This document shows, in pieces, positions 1-9,127 of a stretch of DNA of 32,025 bases. The stretch spans positions 1-32,025 of the forward strand of contig QCQM01000010.1 in NCBI GenBank assembly GCA_003212195.1, in the 5' to 3' direction. Below the pieces are notes generated by a model. The model did no database searches. It was not told the DNA's origin and saw nothing but the letters and a program-made list of their open reading frames with translations. Both the position numbers and the translations under genes were made by a program. This DNA comes from Prochlorococcus sp. AG-449-O05 (lineage in GTDB: Bacteria > Cyanobacteriota > Cyanobacteriia > PCC-6307 > Cyanobiaceae). Position 1 is the stretch's first letter; each line of letters starts with the position of its first letter.

Positions 1-56
1 GACCTGTTCCAGATGTTTGGTTGAAATTAGATCAACTTAAAGAATATACCCAATAA
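1..56 (+). CDS. 3' end of an unidentified protein-coding gene (partial)
   Basis: An open frame enters from the left edge and ends at a TAA at 54-56. The visible C-terminal residues read PVPDVWLKLDQLKEYTQ. This is too short to identify. It converges on the DnaJ-domain gene, whose stop lies 11 bp further on, and that tight spacing is like the other convergent junctions in the window. Only the reading frame and stop are supported; no function is proposed. Confidence 0.5.
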   Translation, partial: PVPDVWLKLDQLKEYTQ

Positions 57-67
57 AATTTTTACAT

Positions 68-745
68 CTAAAAGTTTTTATTTTTTTTCTCTGTAGACAT
101 TTTTGACTGGATTCTTTTTGCTTCTTTGATCATTTCTTTACCATCAAATAAGTAATTATCTACATATCCTTGTGTATATCTATCAAATTCTGATAGCGCA
201 TCTTTAACTTGTGAAAAACAATGATAAAGATCGAGGCCTAAAGTTGAAATAGACTTTGGAACTATTTTTTTGTTATAAATTTTTTCAACTTTTTCTATTT
301 TTTTTTGTGAGAGATTTATATAACTGCAAAAATTTTCCATTAATTGGTCATCATATGGATCCGCAGATAGTTCTTTTATTTCGTTATTCAAAGGTTTAAT
401 TATTTGACTAATTAATCTATTTATAGGACTGTAAATTTCTTTAATCCATGTTTCAACTTCTTTGTCCTTAATTGAAGAATGATATTTTTTTGAATTAAAT
501 TTCTTTTCCCAATTTTCATTTAATGAATCAAATGATGAACTGGAAGAGAAAAAACTGCTATCATATTGTTTCTTTTTGATAGGGTCATTTAGAGTTTCCC
601 AGGCATTTTGTATAGCAAGAAATCGTTCTTTTTTGCCGCCTGCATCAGGATGATGTTGCTTAACTAAAGAGCGATATGAAGATTTAATTTCATTTCTGGT
701 TGCATTTTTTTTGAGACCTAATTCTTCATATAAATTTTTTCCCAT
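68..745 (-). CDS. DnaJ (J-domain) protein, type III-like
   Basis: This 225-residue protein has an N-terminal J domain at about residues 4-64, with the HPD tripeptide at 32-34 that stimulates Hsp70 (DnaK) ATPase activity in this family. After it comes a Ser-rich stretch (about 65-75: FFSSSSSFDS), then a lysine-rich, probably helical C-terminal region. There is no Gly/Phe region, no CxxCxGxG zinc-finger repeats and no canonical DnaJ substrate-binding domain, so it is a J-domain co-chaperone of the DnaJC/type III sort and not the housekeeping DnaJ. Its ATG is 16 bp downstream of the cysK stop on the same strand, so the two are probably co-transcribed with cysK first. The client of the C-terminal region is unknown. 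Confidence 0.8.
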   Translation of the reverse strand: MGKNLYEELGLKKNATRNEIKSSYRSLVKQHHPDAGGKKERFLAIQNAWETLNDPIKKKQYDSSFFSSSSSFDSLNENWEKKFNSKKYHSSIKDKEVETWIKEIYSPINRLISQIIKPLNNEIKELSADPYDDQLMENFCSYINLSQKKIEKVEKIYNKKIVPKSISTLGLDLYHCFSQVKDALSEFDRYTQGYVDNYLFDGKEMIKEAKRIQSKMSTEKKNKNF

Positions 746-761
746 ATTTATAAATTATGCA

Positions 762-1730
762 TTAAAGAAAACCATCTTTTCTGGCTTGAATTGAGGTATT
801 AGATTCAAACATTGCTGTTGATAAATATCTTTCTCCAAAACTTGGAAGAATAACTATCAATCTTTTATTCATTAGTTCTTTTCTTTTACCGATTTTTATA
901 GTTGCTGCTAAAGCTGCACCGCTGCTGATCCCAGATAAAAGACCTTCCAATCGAGCTAATAAACGCCCATAATAAAATGCTTCATCATCATCTATTTTTA
1001 TAATTTCATCAATTAATTTAGTATTAAGTACCTTCGGTACGAAACCCGCTCCAATTCCTTGAATCGAATGCGATCCTGCTTTTTCTCCTGAAATCACAGC
1101 ACTTTTTTTGGGTTCTACGGCATAAATTTTGCAATTTGGATTAACTTTTTTCAAAAAACGTGCACAACCAGTAATTGTTCCTCCTGTGCCTACTCCTGTA
1201 ACTAGTCCATCTAATTTGTTATTGGATTGGGACCATATTTCTTGGGCCGTTGTTCTTTCATGAATATCTGGATTAGCAAAGTTTTCAAACTGATTAAATT
1301 GATAGCTATTTGCAATGGTTGAAGACAACTCATTAGCCAAATCTAAAGCTCCTTTCATTCCGTCTTTCCCCGGTGTTAGCTGTAATTCAGCCCCATATGC
1401 TCTCAACATTGCCCTTCTCTCAATACTCATCGTGTCCGGCATAGTTAATATCAATTTATAGCCTTTTGCTGCAGCAACCATTGCTAATGCGATGCCAGTA
1501 TTCCCACTAGTTGCTTCAATTAACGTTGTTTTATCTGGTGTTATCAATCCTTCTGCTTCAGCTTTACATAACATCGAATAAGCGATCCGATCCTTAACGG
1601 ATGCTGATGGATTGAAACTTTCTAGTTTGGCTATTATTTCTGGATAACAATCAAAATACTTTCTGATTCGATTTAATTTTACTAATGGGGTATTTCCAAC
1701 TAGAGAAGTTATATCATTTGCTATTTCCAT
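762..1730 (-). CDS. cysK: Cysteine synthase (O-acetylserine sulfhydrylase)
   Basis: This PLP enzyme makes L-cysteine from O-acetylserine and sulfide. At 322 residues it is the usual length. The PLP-binding lysine is K46 in PSASVKDR, the substrate loop TSGNTG is at 74-79, the phosphate-binding glycine loop GVGTGGT is near 177-183, and SGISSGAA near 264-271 and the C-terminal GERYLS motif are also typical. Together these separate it from cystathionine beta-synthase, which carries extra domains. The start ATG at 1730 lies about 9 residues before the conserved LVGNTPLVKL. It leads a likely two-gene minus-strand unit with the J-domain gene. A divergent 152-bp spacer (1731-1882) separates it from the UPF0367 gene. 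Confidence 0.94.
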   Translation of the reverse strand: MEIANDITSLVGNTPLVKLNRIRKYFDCYPEIIAKLESFNPSASVKDRIAYSMLCKAEAEGLITPDKTTLIEATSGNTGIALAMVAAAKGYKLILTMPDTMSIERRAMLRAYGAELQLTPGKDGMKGALDLANELSSTIANSYQFNQFENFANPDIHERTTAQEIWSQSNNKLDGLVTGVGTGGTITGCARFLKKVNPNCKIYAVEPKKSAVISGEKAGSHSIQGIGAGFVPKVLNTKLIDEIIKIDDDEAFYYGRLLARLEGLLSGISSGAALAATIKIGKRKELMNKRLIVILPSFGERYLSTAMFESNTSIQARKDGFL

Positions 1731-1882
1731 GAAATGATTTTTTTGAATGCAAAATAAAATCTCCTATATTCATAATAATTGTATTTAAAGATCTTTTATA
1801 TAATTTTCTCAAAAGAATTTAATTTAAATAACTTCCTGCGGAAAAATATTTAGTAATATAAAAGGTAGTTTTTATTATGATT

Positions 1883-2155
1883 ATGTATTCATTGGAACTA
1901 AGTCTGAGATATTCCCCTTTCCCACTTTCAATTCAGAAGAAAGAATTTGACGATGTTAAACGGATTTATGATGAAATAAAAAATTCTATGAATGAAACCT
2001 TAGAATCATCAAATTTGATCGAATTAAGGTGTGACAAAGTGCAAGATAAATTAATTGCTGTAAGAGCTAAAGAAATCATTTCTGTTCAGATATATGAAAA
2101 ATCGTCAGTGGCAGGAGGAGCTAAAAGACCAGGATTTTCTCTCAACATAGATTGA
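1883..2155 (+). CDS. UPF0367 family small cyanobacterial protein
   Basis: This is a small protein of about 90 residues that begins MYSLELSLRYSPFPLSIQKK and ends VAGGAKRPGFSLNID. I recognise it as the UPF0367 family, which is conserved in cyanobacteria and has no established function. The start at 1883 is chosen because family members begin MYSxELSLRYSP. An in-frame ATG at 1877 is also possible and sits closer to the AAAGG at 1861-1865. The TGA stop at 2153-2155 overlaps a possible TTG start of the following ABC ATPase (TTGA), which suggests translational coupling. It has no signal peptide or membrane segment. Confidence 0.8.
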   Translation: MYSLELSLRYSPFPLSIQKKEFDDVKRIYDEIKNSMNETLESSNLIELRCDKVQDKLIAVRAKEIISVQIYEKSSVAGGAKRPGFSLNID

Positions 2156-2838
2156 TAGAATTAATGCGAGATTCCCTTGAAAATGAAATACCTCATATTA
2201 AATTCAAAGATGTTTCTTTTTCATATCCTAGAGAAAAAGAAAATTTAATTTTTAAATGTAACTTCTCAATAAAAAAACCTGGATTTTGGATGGTCGTAGG
2301 TAAAAACGGGAGCGGAAAAAGTACTCTTTTAAAATTAATTAATGGCATAATTAAACCCAAAAATGGTGTCATTGAATCTAATGCAAATATTGGCATGGTA
2401 TTTCAAAACCCTGATCATCAAATATTGATGCCAAATTGTAGGAGTGAACTTCTGATTAATATTAATCAAAATATAAGTCAAAATGAAATTAATAAAAAAA
2501 TTGAATATGTGCTTGATCAGGTAGGAATGACTGGTTTTGAAAAAAGGCCAGTTCATACATTGAGCGGTGGACAAAAACAACGCTTAACAATTGCATGCGC
2601 CCTGATTAGTAATAGAAATTTTATTCTTTTAGATGAGCCTACAGCGTTACTTGATCAAACCAGCCAATTAAAAGTTTTACAAACTATTAAAAATCTTACA
2701 AGTGACCATGCAAAACCTTTAACAGCTTTGTGGATTACTCATCGTTATGAAGAATTAACTTATGCTGATGCAGTAGCAGAGTTGAAAAATGGTTTTTTAT
2801 CTAGCTGGCAAGAACCATCAAAATTTCAATATAATTAA
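2152..2838 (+). CDS. ABC transporter ATP-binding protein (CbiO/EcfA-like)
   Basis: This 228-residue protein is a single complete ABC nucleotide-binding domain. It shows Walker A (GKNGSGKST, about residues 50-58), Q-loop QNPDHQ, signature LSGGQKQR, Walker B ILLDEPT and H-loop THRYEE. The QNPDHQ form and small size resemble the ATPases of cobalt/nickel and ECF-type vitamin importers, but no membrane or substrate-binding partner lies nearby, so the substrate is not known. The start is uncertain: TTG at 2152 overlaps the previous stop, while ATG at 2164 would drop four residues. Both fit coupling to the UPF0367 gene. The gene ends 49 bp before tRNA-Asn. Confidence 0.82.
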   Translation: MIELMRDSLENEIPHIKFKDVSFSYPREKENLIFKCNFSIKKPGFWMVVGKNGSGKSTLLKLINGIIKPKNGVIESNANIGMVFQNPDHQILMPNCRSELLININQNISQNEINKKIEYVLDQVGMTGFEKRPVHTLSGGQKQRLTIACALISNRNFILLDEPTALLDQTSQLKVLQTIKNLTSDHAKPLTALWITHRYEELTYADAVAELKNGFLSSWQEPSKFQYN

Positions 2839-2847
2839 CTCCTGTAC

Positions 2848-2877
2848 TTGTCATAAGGTACTTTAAAGAGCTAAATT
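2848..2877 (+). promoter_or_regulatory. Candidate sigma-70-type promoter for tRNA-Asn
   Basis: A -35-like TTGTCA (2848-2853) and a -10-like TAAATT (2872-2877) are separated by 18 bp. The -10 box ends 10 bp before the mature tRNA 5' end, so the predicted start is only a few bases upstream of the tRNA. It was assigned by eye; read-through from the ABC gene is also possible. Confidence 0.4.
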
Positions 2878-2887
2878 CATTTAATAT

Positions 2888-2959
<72 letters not shown>

Positions 2960-2982
2960 TTCCTTAACAAATCAAGAAAATC

Positions 2983-3009
2983 AAGAGACCTAATAAGTCT
3001 CTTTTTTTT
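2983..3009 (+). terminator. Rho-independent terminator after tRNA-Asn
   Basis: The inverted repeat AAGAGAC (2983-2989) / GTCTCTT (2997-3003) forms a 7-bp stem with a 7-nt loop, followed directly by a T run to 3009. It lies 24 bp past the tRNA and before the convergent hypothetical gene that ends at 3044. It is the only clear intrinsic terminator I found in the window. Confidence 0.8.
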
Positions 3010-3043
3010 GTGTCGTTTGAATTACTACACCATTCAGGAAATT

Positions 3044-3403
3044 CTAGTCATCCCACATATCCTTTTTCTCTTGATCGAAACTATTCCTTTCAAGTAATTC
3101 TATTCTTTGCTTCTGAGAATCTATTTCTGTTTCAATTACGTTTTTATCGTCAATGTATTTTGTTTGTATTTCTGAGATGATTATTTCAAATTGTTCTCCA
3201 AAAAAATCTGACATTTCTCTCCATGCTTCCATTTCCTCTTCTTTGCCAATAGTATCATTTATTTGATGAGAAATAATTTCCATTACATATCGTTTAAGTT
3301 CTTGATGACTCATCGATTCAACTTTTTTTTGAATGTAAAGTTCTTTAAGGTTTTCTAGTTGTTTTTTTGATAAATCAGAATAGATAATAGGCTTCTTTTT
3401 CAT
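3044..3403 (-). CDS. Conserved-looking hypothetical protein, highly charged
   Basis: I do not recognise a family for this 119-residue protein. It is rich in Lys, Glu and Gln, starts MKKKPIIYSDLSKKQLENLKE, and appears helical throughout, with possible coiled-coil stretches at about 14-45 and 75-112. It has no membrane segment, signal peptide or cysteines. The ATG at 3403 is the only good start, and codon use matches its neighbours. It stands alone, between the tRNA terminator and the 397-bp gap before rpaA. It is probably a real soluble protein of unknown role. Confidence 0.65.
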   Translation of the reverse strand: MKKKPIIYSDLSKKQLENLKELYIQKKVESMSHQELKRYVMEIISHQINDTIGKEEEMEAWREMSDFFGEQFEIIISEIQTKYIDDKNVIETEIDSQKQRIELLERNSFDQEKKDMWDD

Positions 3404-3800
3404 AGATACTTAAATTTTTTTTAATATAGACAAAATTATTATTTTAAACATTCTGAAGAAATTAAAAATTTTAATCTAAGTTAGTTCCTTTTTGAAAACT
3501 TAAAATCTTCATTTAATTTTCATAACCCTTGAAATGGCAAACTGAATTAGATATTTCTCAAAATTAACCATTATGTGTTTCTAATAAACCTTTGATTATT
3601 AAGAAAAAGTAAATAGAATCGAAAGAAATTCTAAAATTTCAATTTTTTAAAAATTTACAATTTCTATCTTATCCATTGATATGACAAAGTTATTTGATAA
3701 ATCTAATTGATAAAATTGTTTACACTAATTCAGCAATCTTAATAAATTCTTGAGAGAATTACTATACAAAGACTTAATTTTAATTTAATAGTTCATAAAT
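3404..3800. promoter_or_regulatory. 397-bp non-coding gap upstream of rpaA
   Basis: This is the longest gene-free stretch in the window and it is very AT-rich. I see no ORF with a protein-like sequence and no recognised RNA. It contains three TTGATA copies (3676, 3694, 3707), two of them in a TTGATAAA-N5-TTGATAAA direct repeat. An inverted repeat AATTCT-TGAG-AGAATT lies at 3745-3760, a second GAAATT-CTAA-AATTTC at 3625-3640, and a -10-like TATACA at 3763-3768. It probably holds the rpaA promoter and operator and the promoter of the divergent gene at 3044-3403. The exact promoter elements are not established. Confidence 0.5.
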
Positions 3801-4583
3801 ATGAAAATTTCAATCCTTTTAATTGAAGACGATCGCGATATGCGTGATTTGGTTTCTAGGCATTTAGAACATTCTGGTTTCGATGTCCAAAAAGCTGAAG
3901 ATGGAATTAAAGGACAAGCATTAGCTCTTCAATATTCACCAGATTTAATACTCTTAGACTTAATGCTACCAAGTGTTGATGGGTTAACTTTGTGCCAGCG
4001 ACTAAGAAGAGATGAAAGAACATCAAATATACCAATTTTGATGATAACTGCATTAGGCGGCCTTAAAGATAAAGTTACGGGGTTTAATTCTGGTGCAGAT
4101 GATTACATTACTAAACCATTCGATCTTGAAGAATTACATGTACGCATTAAAGCTCTATTAAGAAGAACCAACAGAGCACAATTAAATTCTAGTAACCAGC
4201 AAGAAATATTAAATTATGGCCCTTTAACCCTTGTTCCGGAAAGATTTGAAGCTATATGGTTTGAATCTCCTGTTAGGTTAACGCATCTTGAATTTGAACT
4301 GCTTCATTGTCTTTTGCAGAGGCATGGTCAAACTGTATCTCCAGCATTAATTCTTAAAGAAGTATGGGGATATGAACCTGATGATGATATTGAGACAATA
4401 AGAGTTCACGTTAGACATTTACGGACTAAACTCGAACCAGATCCACGTAAACCTATTTATATAAAAACTGTATACGGTGCAGGATATTGTCTTGAGCTAC
4501 CTATTGGCTCTCAAGTGGAAACTGCTAGGCAAGAGTTTATTCAAGCAAGAAATCCTGACTTGATAAATTCTGCAGTGGATTAA
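3801..4583 (+). CDS. rpaA: RpaA, OmpR-family response regulator (circadian output)
   Basis: This 260-residue protein has a receiver domain (about 1-120) and a C-terminal winged-helix DNA-binding domain (about 140-235). The acidic pocket is E9/D10/D11, the phosphorylation site is D53 in LLDLMLP, and the conserved lysine is K105 in ITKPF. The winged helix contains [12 protein letters not shown] and the wing IKTVYGAGY. The sequence matches cyanobacterial RpaA, which in Synechococcus is phosphorylated by SasA and drives clock-controlled transcription; in Prochlorococcus it is thought to act downstream of a simplified KaiBC timer. A long AT-rich control region precedes it. Its stop is only 2 bp from the convergent holB stop. 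The related regulator RpaB lies about 6 kb further on. Confidence 0.92.
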   Translation: MKISILLIEDDRDMRDLVSRHLEHSGFDVQKAEDGIKGQALALQYSPDLILLDLMLPSVDGLTLCQRLRRDERTSNIPILMITALGGLKDKVTGFNSGADDYITKPFDLEELHVRIKALLRRTNRAQLNSSNQQEILNYGPLTLVPERFEAIWFESPVRLTHLEFELLHCLLQRHGQTVSPALILKEVWGYEPDDDIETIRVHVRHLRTKLEPDPRKPIYIKTVYGAGYCLELPIGSQVETARQEFIQARNPDLINSAVD

Positions 4584-4585
4584 TC

Positions 4586-5548
4586 TCATATATCTTCCAT
4601 TGAAATTTTTAAAAAAGTAATCTCCCATGCCAACCTTGGTTGAATGTTTTTTCTCAAGAGGTATTTTAAATTTTCAAGTTTTTTAACTAAACCGATATTT
4701 TTTGTTTTTCTCCACCAAATAGTTTGAATTAAATTTATTAAACAAATCTGTTGAAAAATTTCTAATTTTTCAGATATTGACTTAGATATTTCTAATATTT
4801 CCAGACTATTCTTTATTGGAGAATCCAATTTACTTATAATTTCATCTGAAAAATCATTCCAAATTTCAATATTTTTCAATAATTGATTTGGAGATCCATT
4901 AGCAGAGTTTATTAAATCTTCAAATTTTAATTTTGTATTAATAATTGATTTAGAAGTATCTAAATATTCTTTTAAAATTGACTTTATTTGTTTACTAGAA
5001 AAAGATCGAAATCTGATGATTTGACATCTTGAGATGATAGTATCTAAGAGAAGGTTTAATTTAGATGTTAGTAAAATAATAATGCCGTTACAAGGTTCTT
5101 CTAAAGTTTTTAAAAGGCAATTTGATGCTGCTTCGTTTAAAAGGTGTGCATCATTAATTAAAACAATTTTTTTTTCTGAGTTTATTGATTTTTGACTAAG
5201 AAAAGTTTTGATATTACGTATTTGAGCAATTTTAATAATCTCAGATCCACTTTTTATTGTTTTTTCAAGATCGGAACTTCCTGAGCTTTTAGTTTTCAAG
5301 AGAGAATCAGGTTCAATAATTAAAAAATCAGGATGGTTATTGTTTGTAATTCTCTCTTCAACATTTTCGTTTGGTGAGAACTGTTTGAAAATCTCTTTTA
5401 TAAATTGAAGAGCAGTTTCCTTTTTTCCTACTCCTTCAGCACCAAAAAATATATAACCATTAGCAAATGATTTGTTTTTAATTATGTTGTTAAGAGAGAT
5501 ATTGACTTCTTCATTCAAGAAAAAATTATTTTTTTTAGCCTCAATCAT
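4586..5548 (-). CDS. holB: DNA polymerase III delta' subunit
   Basis: This 320-residue AAA+ protein belongs to the replicative clamp loader. It has a P-loop-like [11 protein letters not shown] at about 34-44, a Walker-B-like NDAHLL at about 132-137, the LLKTLEEP motif at about 145-152 and the arginine-finger SRC motif at 173-175. These fit delta' (HolB), which helps open the sliding clamp but does not need strong ATP binding itself. The start ATG overlaps the tmk stop by 4 nt (ATGA), the common bacterial tmk-holB arrangement. It is the last gene of the minus-strand unit P-type ATPase-tmk-holB, and its stop is 2 bp from the rpaA stop. Confidence 0.88.
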   Translation of the reverse strand: MIEAKKNNFFLNEEVNISLNNIIKNKSFANGYIFFGAEGVGKKETALQFIKEIFKQFSPNENVEERITNNNHPDFLIIEPDSLLKTKSSGSSDLEKTIKSGSEIIKIAQIRNIKTFLSQKSINSEKKIVLINDAHLLNEAASNCLLKTLEEPCNGIIILLTSKLNLLLDTIISRCQIIRFRSFSSKQIKSILKEYLDTSKSIINTKLKFEDLINSANGSPNQLLKNIEIWNDFSDEIISKLDSPIKNSLEILEISKSISEKLEIFQQICLINLIQTIWWRKTKNIGLVKKLENLKYLLRKNIQPRLAWEITFLKISMEDI

Positions 5549-6183
5549 TTGTTATTAGAAAAATTGTTTAGCAAAGTCTCTTTAATTTGATTAGAAATAG
5601 TTTTAATATTTTGTGAGGCAGATATTACTTTCCAGTTTTTTTCTTTGGCAATTAGTTTGAAGCCTTCATTTACTTTTTCTAAAAATCTTATTCCTTCTGA
5701 TTCTATTCTATCTGGAATATCATTTTTTCTTCGGAATATACTCTCCTCTGGAGAAATTTCTAAGAAAAAAGTTAGATCAGGCGATTCTCCCTGACACACA
5801 ATAGATTCAATATTTTTAATTATTTCTAAATTTATATTTCTTCCATAACCTTGATAAGCCAAGGTGGAATCCGAAAATCTATCACTAATCACCCAATCAT
5901 TGTTATTTAAAGCAGGTGAAATAATTTTGGTAACGTGTTCAGCTCTATCGGCTGAATAAAGCAATAGTTCCGCCAGAGATGAAGGCTTGTTATTTTCATT
6001 ATTATCAAGAATCAGTCCTCTAAGTTTTTTTCCTAAAAGACTGCCTCCCGGCTCTCTAGTTGTTATTAATTTAGACCCTTTCTTTATTAGACCACTTTTA
6101 GGCAGCCATTTAGATAATTCATCTATTTGGGTTGTTTTACCACATCCATCAATACCCTCAATAACGATAAATTTTCCTTTCAT
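5545..6183 (-). CDS. tmk: Thymidylate kinase
   Basis: Thymidylate kinase phosphorylates dTMP to dTDP for DNA synthesis. The 212-residue protein has the P-loop GIDGCGKT at 10-17, the dTMP-binding TREPGGS at 42-48, the DRF motif at 101-103 and the YQGYGR motif near 110-115, all typical. The lid region near residue 150 contains [11 protein letters not shown]. Its ATG directly abuts the stop codon of the intact P-type ATPase reading frame (0 bp), and its TGA overlaps the holB ATG, so the three genes probably share one transcript and are translationally coupled. Confidence 0.95.
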   Translation of the reverse strand: MKGKFIVIEGIDGCGKTTQIDELSKWLPKSGLIKKGSKLITTREPGGSLLGKKLRGLILDNNENNKPSSLAELLLYSADRAEHVTKIISPALNNNDWVISDRFSDSTLAYQGYGRNINLEIIKNIESIVCQGESPDLTFFLEISPEESIFRRKNDIPDRIESEGIRFLEKVNEGFKLIAKEKNWKVISASQNIKTISNQIKETLLNNFSNNK

Positions 6184-8479
6184 TTAATCCAAAGATAAAG
6201 CATTAATTACAACTGTAATTGAGCTTATGGCCATCAATAATGCTGCTATTGAGGGAGTAAGCAGAATACCGTATTTAGGGAATAAAATGCCGCCTGCTAG
6301 AGGTATAGCTAATAAGTTGTAACCAAAAGCCCATGTTAGATTTTGCTTTATTTTTCTTATAGTTTTTTTTTGCAAGATTTAAGGCGTAGGGCAATCCATT
6401 TAATTGATCTCCCATCAATACTAAATCTGCATTTGCCTTGGCTATTTGAGTCCCTGATCCCACCGCAATTCCTAGGTCTGAGGATGCTAAGGCTGGGACA
6501 TCATTAATACCATCACCAATCATCGCTACTTTATTATTAATTTTTAAATTTTCAATAGTCTTTAGCTTCATTTCAGGAAGAAGATCCCATTTTACTTCTG
6601 CTTCTTTACAACCAATTTTTTTTGCTAAAGCTAAAACTGTTTGTTTTCTATCTCCACTTAAAATATTAATTTTAAATTTGTTTTCTCTTAAATTTTGAAT
6701 TGTTTTAATTGAATCATCTCTAAGTAAATCTCCTAGGAAGATAAAGCCTAATAATTTATCTTTGATACTTACTCCAATGATGGTATTCATTATGTTCTCT
6801 TCATTTTCAATGACTTTTTTTGCATCACTATCAATAATTATTCCTTTACTCAGTAGCCATTCAATATTTCCAATATTAATAAGTCCATCAATTGACTCTA
6901 GTTCTCCAGAAATACCTCGACCTGAATGAGTGAAAATTTTTTTTATTGGAAATAAACTTAAATTTTGTTTTTTTGCCTCTTGAATTAAGGCATCTGCGAT
7001 TGGATGTCTGCTTTCCTTTTCTAAACTGGCAGCTATTCTTAATAAAAATGAATGATCAGAATTATTTTTATAATCAACAATGAAAGGCTTACCTTTTGTT
7101 AAAGTACCTGTTTTGTCAAAAATAATGTGGTTAATTTTTGAAGCCATCTCTATTTTGTCCCCGCCTTTAAATAAAACTCCTTTTTTTGCTGCTTTCCCTG
7201 ATGCGACAGTTATTACAGTTGGGGTGGCTAAACCTAATGCACAAGGGCAAGCTATTACTAAAACAGCAATTGACAATTGAATAGCTAAACTAAGGAAATT
7301 CTCGGCATTACTACCAAGCGAACTATGAAGTGTATGGCTTGAGTGAGTGATCAATTGATTATGACTACTTAATAAATCTGGCCAAATGTTTATTGCCCCC
7401 TTCCACCAAAAGAAGAAGGTCAAAATAGCAAAAATAAGTACAAAGTAAGTAAATTTGCCTGCAATTTCATCAGCAATTCTTTGAATGCGAGGTTTTCTAG
7501 CGTTTACAGACTCAATAAGATTTACTAGTTTTGCAAGAGAAGAATCCCCTCCGACCTTTTGTACTTTAAGTCTAAGAGTTGAATTAAGATTTAAAGAGCC
7601 ACTAGATAGATTTTCGCCTTCTTTTACCTCGATAGGTTTGGATTCTCCAGTAATATGTGAAACATCAACATATGAATTACCTCGAGTAACAATGCAGTCA
7701 GCAGGTACTCTGTCACCTGCTAAAACTTGAATCTCTTGATCAGGTCTTAAAGTGTTTACTCTTATTGATTTTATTTGATTATCTTCTGTGTAGATATTTG
7801 CCATTTCAGGTTGAAGATCTAATAACTCTCCAATTGATGAACCAGTTTGGTATCTTGCTCTTTCCTCTAAGAAACGCCCAATCAATATAAAGCCTAACAG
7901 CATAACTGGTTCGTTAAAAAAACAAGGAAAACCAGTGGCAGGAAATATTAAGGATAGAAGACTTGTTGTATATGCGCTTGTTACTCCAAGAGCTACTAGA
8001 GAATCCATATCCGGACGGTTCTTAATAAATGATTTAAATCCATTAATAATTATTCCTCTGCCTGGAAATAATAGGGCTAGTGTTGCTAATGAGGCGTGAA
8101 AAAATATATTACCTAATATTGGAAAATTTATATATCTTCCTTCTGCTAGATGACCTAAACCTGAAAATAATAAAAGTAATAAAGCAAAAGTTAGTTTTTT
8201 CCATTGATTATTCCACTTCTTTTTTTTTGCTAATTCTGCCTTATTTATTTTTTTTGAAAAGTCATTTATGTAAATCTTTGATGGGAAGCCATTCTCTTTT
8301 AGATTTTCGAGAACTGTCTCTATTTTTATATTTTTCTGGGTAATTTCAAAATATGCACTTTCAGTTAGTAAGTTAACAGAAACATTTTCAATACCATCAG
8401 AATTATTTAATATTTTTTCAACAGTACTAACACAACCTCCGCACTTCATTCCTGTAATGCTTAATTGAATGCTCTCCAT
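6184..8479 (-). CDS. Copper-type P1B ATPase, split by a -/+1 shift at an A9 run
   Basis: This is a heavy-metal P-type ATPase of the CopA/PacS/CtaA type. In frame from 8479 it shows an N-terminal metal-binding domain with CxxC at C13/C16, TGES at 277-280, the membrane CPC at 411-413, the phosphorylated D455 in DKTGT, HP at 492-493 and GDGIND at 655-660. After K705 the frame runs through nine A's (6363-6371 on the plus strand) into 29 unrelated residues and a stop at 6275. Reading eight A's instead continues [16 protein letters not shown] and on to a stop at 6184, exactly next to tmk, giving about 764 residues. The continuation carries the last two helices with the FGYN and MAISS motifs that bind Cu(I) in this family. 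The cause may be a real mutation, slippage or a sequence error. Copper, rather than zinc, is inferred from CPC plus YN and MxxSS. Confidence 0.85.
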
Positions 8480-8499
8480 ATTTTTACTCTTGAAGCAAA

Positions 8500-8529
8500 T
8501 TGATGCTTGATCTTTTTTTTAACTATAAT
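8500..8529 (+). promoter_or_regulatory. Candidate ycf3 promoter
   Basis: TTGATG (8500-8505) and a perfect -10 hexamer TATAAT (8524-8529) are 18 bp apart, about 70 bp upstream of the ycf3 start. They lie in the 120-bp spacer between the divergent ATPase and ycf3 genes. Assigned by eye. Confidence 0.4.
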
Positions 8530-8599
8530 AATAAATGTAATAGACTTTTTAAATAGTTATTTTTTAAATTACTATATAAATTTTATTAGTTTTAGAGCG

Positions 8600-9121
8600 G
8601 TGCCTAGTAATCAAAACAGAGACAATTTTATCGATAAAGCATTTACTGTAATTGCTGAATCTATAGTAAAAATAATGCCTATTGCAGAGAAAGAAAAAAA
8701 AGCATATATCTACTATAGAGATGGCCTAGCTGCACAAAATAATGGGGACTATTCGGAAGCATTAGAGTATTACAAAGAGAGTTTACTACTTGAAGAAAAT
8801 AAAATTGATAGGGGTGAGACTTTAAAAAATATGGCAATAATATATATGAGTAATGGTGAAGAGGATTTATCTATTGAAACTTATGAAAAAGCATTAGTAG
8901 AAAATCCCAAACAGCCATCATGCCTTAAAAATATAGGTTTGATTTATGAAAAAAGGGGAAGATATGCTGAGCAAAATGGTGATTTAGATCAGAGAGATAT
9001 TTGGTTTGATAAAGCTGCTGAAGTCTGGTCTAAAGCAGTGAGATTATATCCAGGTGGTTATCTAGATATAGAGAATTGGTTGAAAAATTCAGGGAGAAGT
9101 TCAATCGATATGTATCTCTAA
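8600..9121 (+). CDS. ycf3: Photosystem I assembly protein Ycf3
   Basis: This 173-residue thylakoid-associated protein helps assemble photosystem I subunits. It begins [15 protein letters not shown], the typical Ycf3 N-terminus, so I chose the GTG at 8600 over an open extension to 8507 that reads as hydrophobic filler. It contains about three tetratricopeptide repeats (about 35-68, 72-105 and 120-153), recognisable in [20 protein letters not shown] and the [19 protein letters not shown] segment. Length equals that of plastid and cyanobacterial Ycf3. It diverges from the P-type ATPase and converges on radA with a 6-bp gap. Confidence 0.93.
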   Translation: MPSNQNRDNFIDKAFTVIAESIVKIMPIAEKEKKAYIYYRDGLAAQNNGDYSEALEYYKESLLLEENKIDRGETLKNMAIIYMSNGEEDLSIETYEKALVENPKQPSCLKNIGLIYEKRGRYAEQNGDLDQRDIWFDKAAEVWSKAVRLYPGGYLDIENWLKNSGRSSIDMYL

Positions 9122-9127
9122 TTGTTT

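Noticed and set aside
6184-6375. A separate 63-residue membrane protein starting at TTG 6375
   Set aside because: Its sequence is the natural C-terminal end of the P-type ATPase and only appears separate because of the A9 shift.
7080-7730. Plus-strand open frames inside the P-type ATPase gene
   Set aside because: They are antisense to strongly conserved ATPase motifs and have no recognisable protein features.
8507-8599. Open N-terminal extension of ycf3 with a hydrophobic run
   Set aside because: The residues are AT-rich filler (I, F, N, Y), the region holds a good promoter-like pair, and Ycf3 proteins begin at the position of the GTG at 8600.
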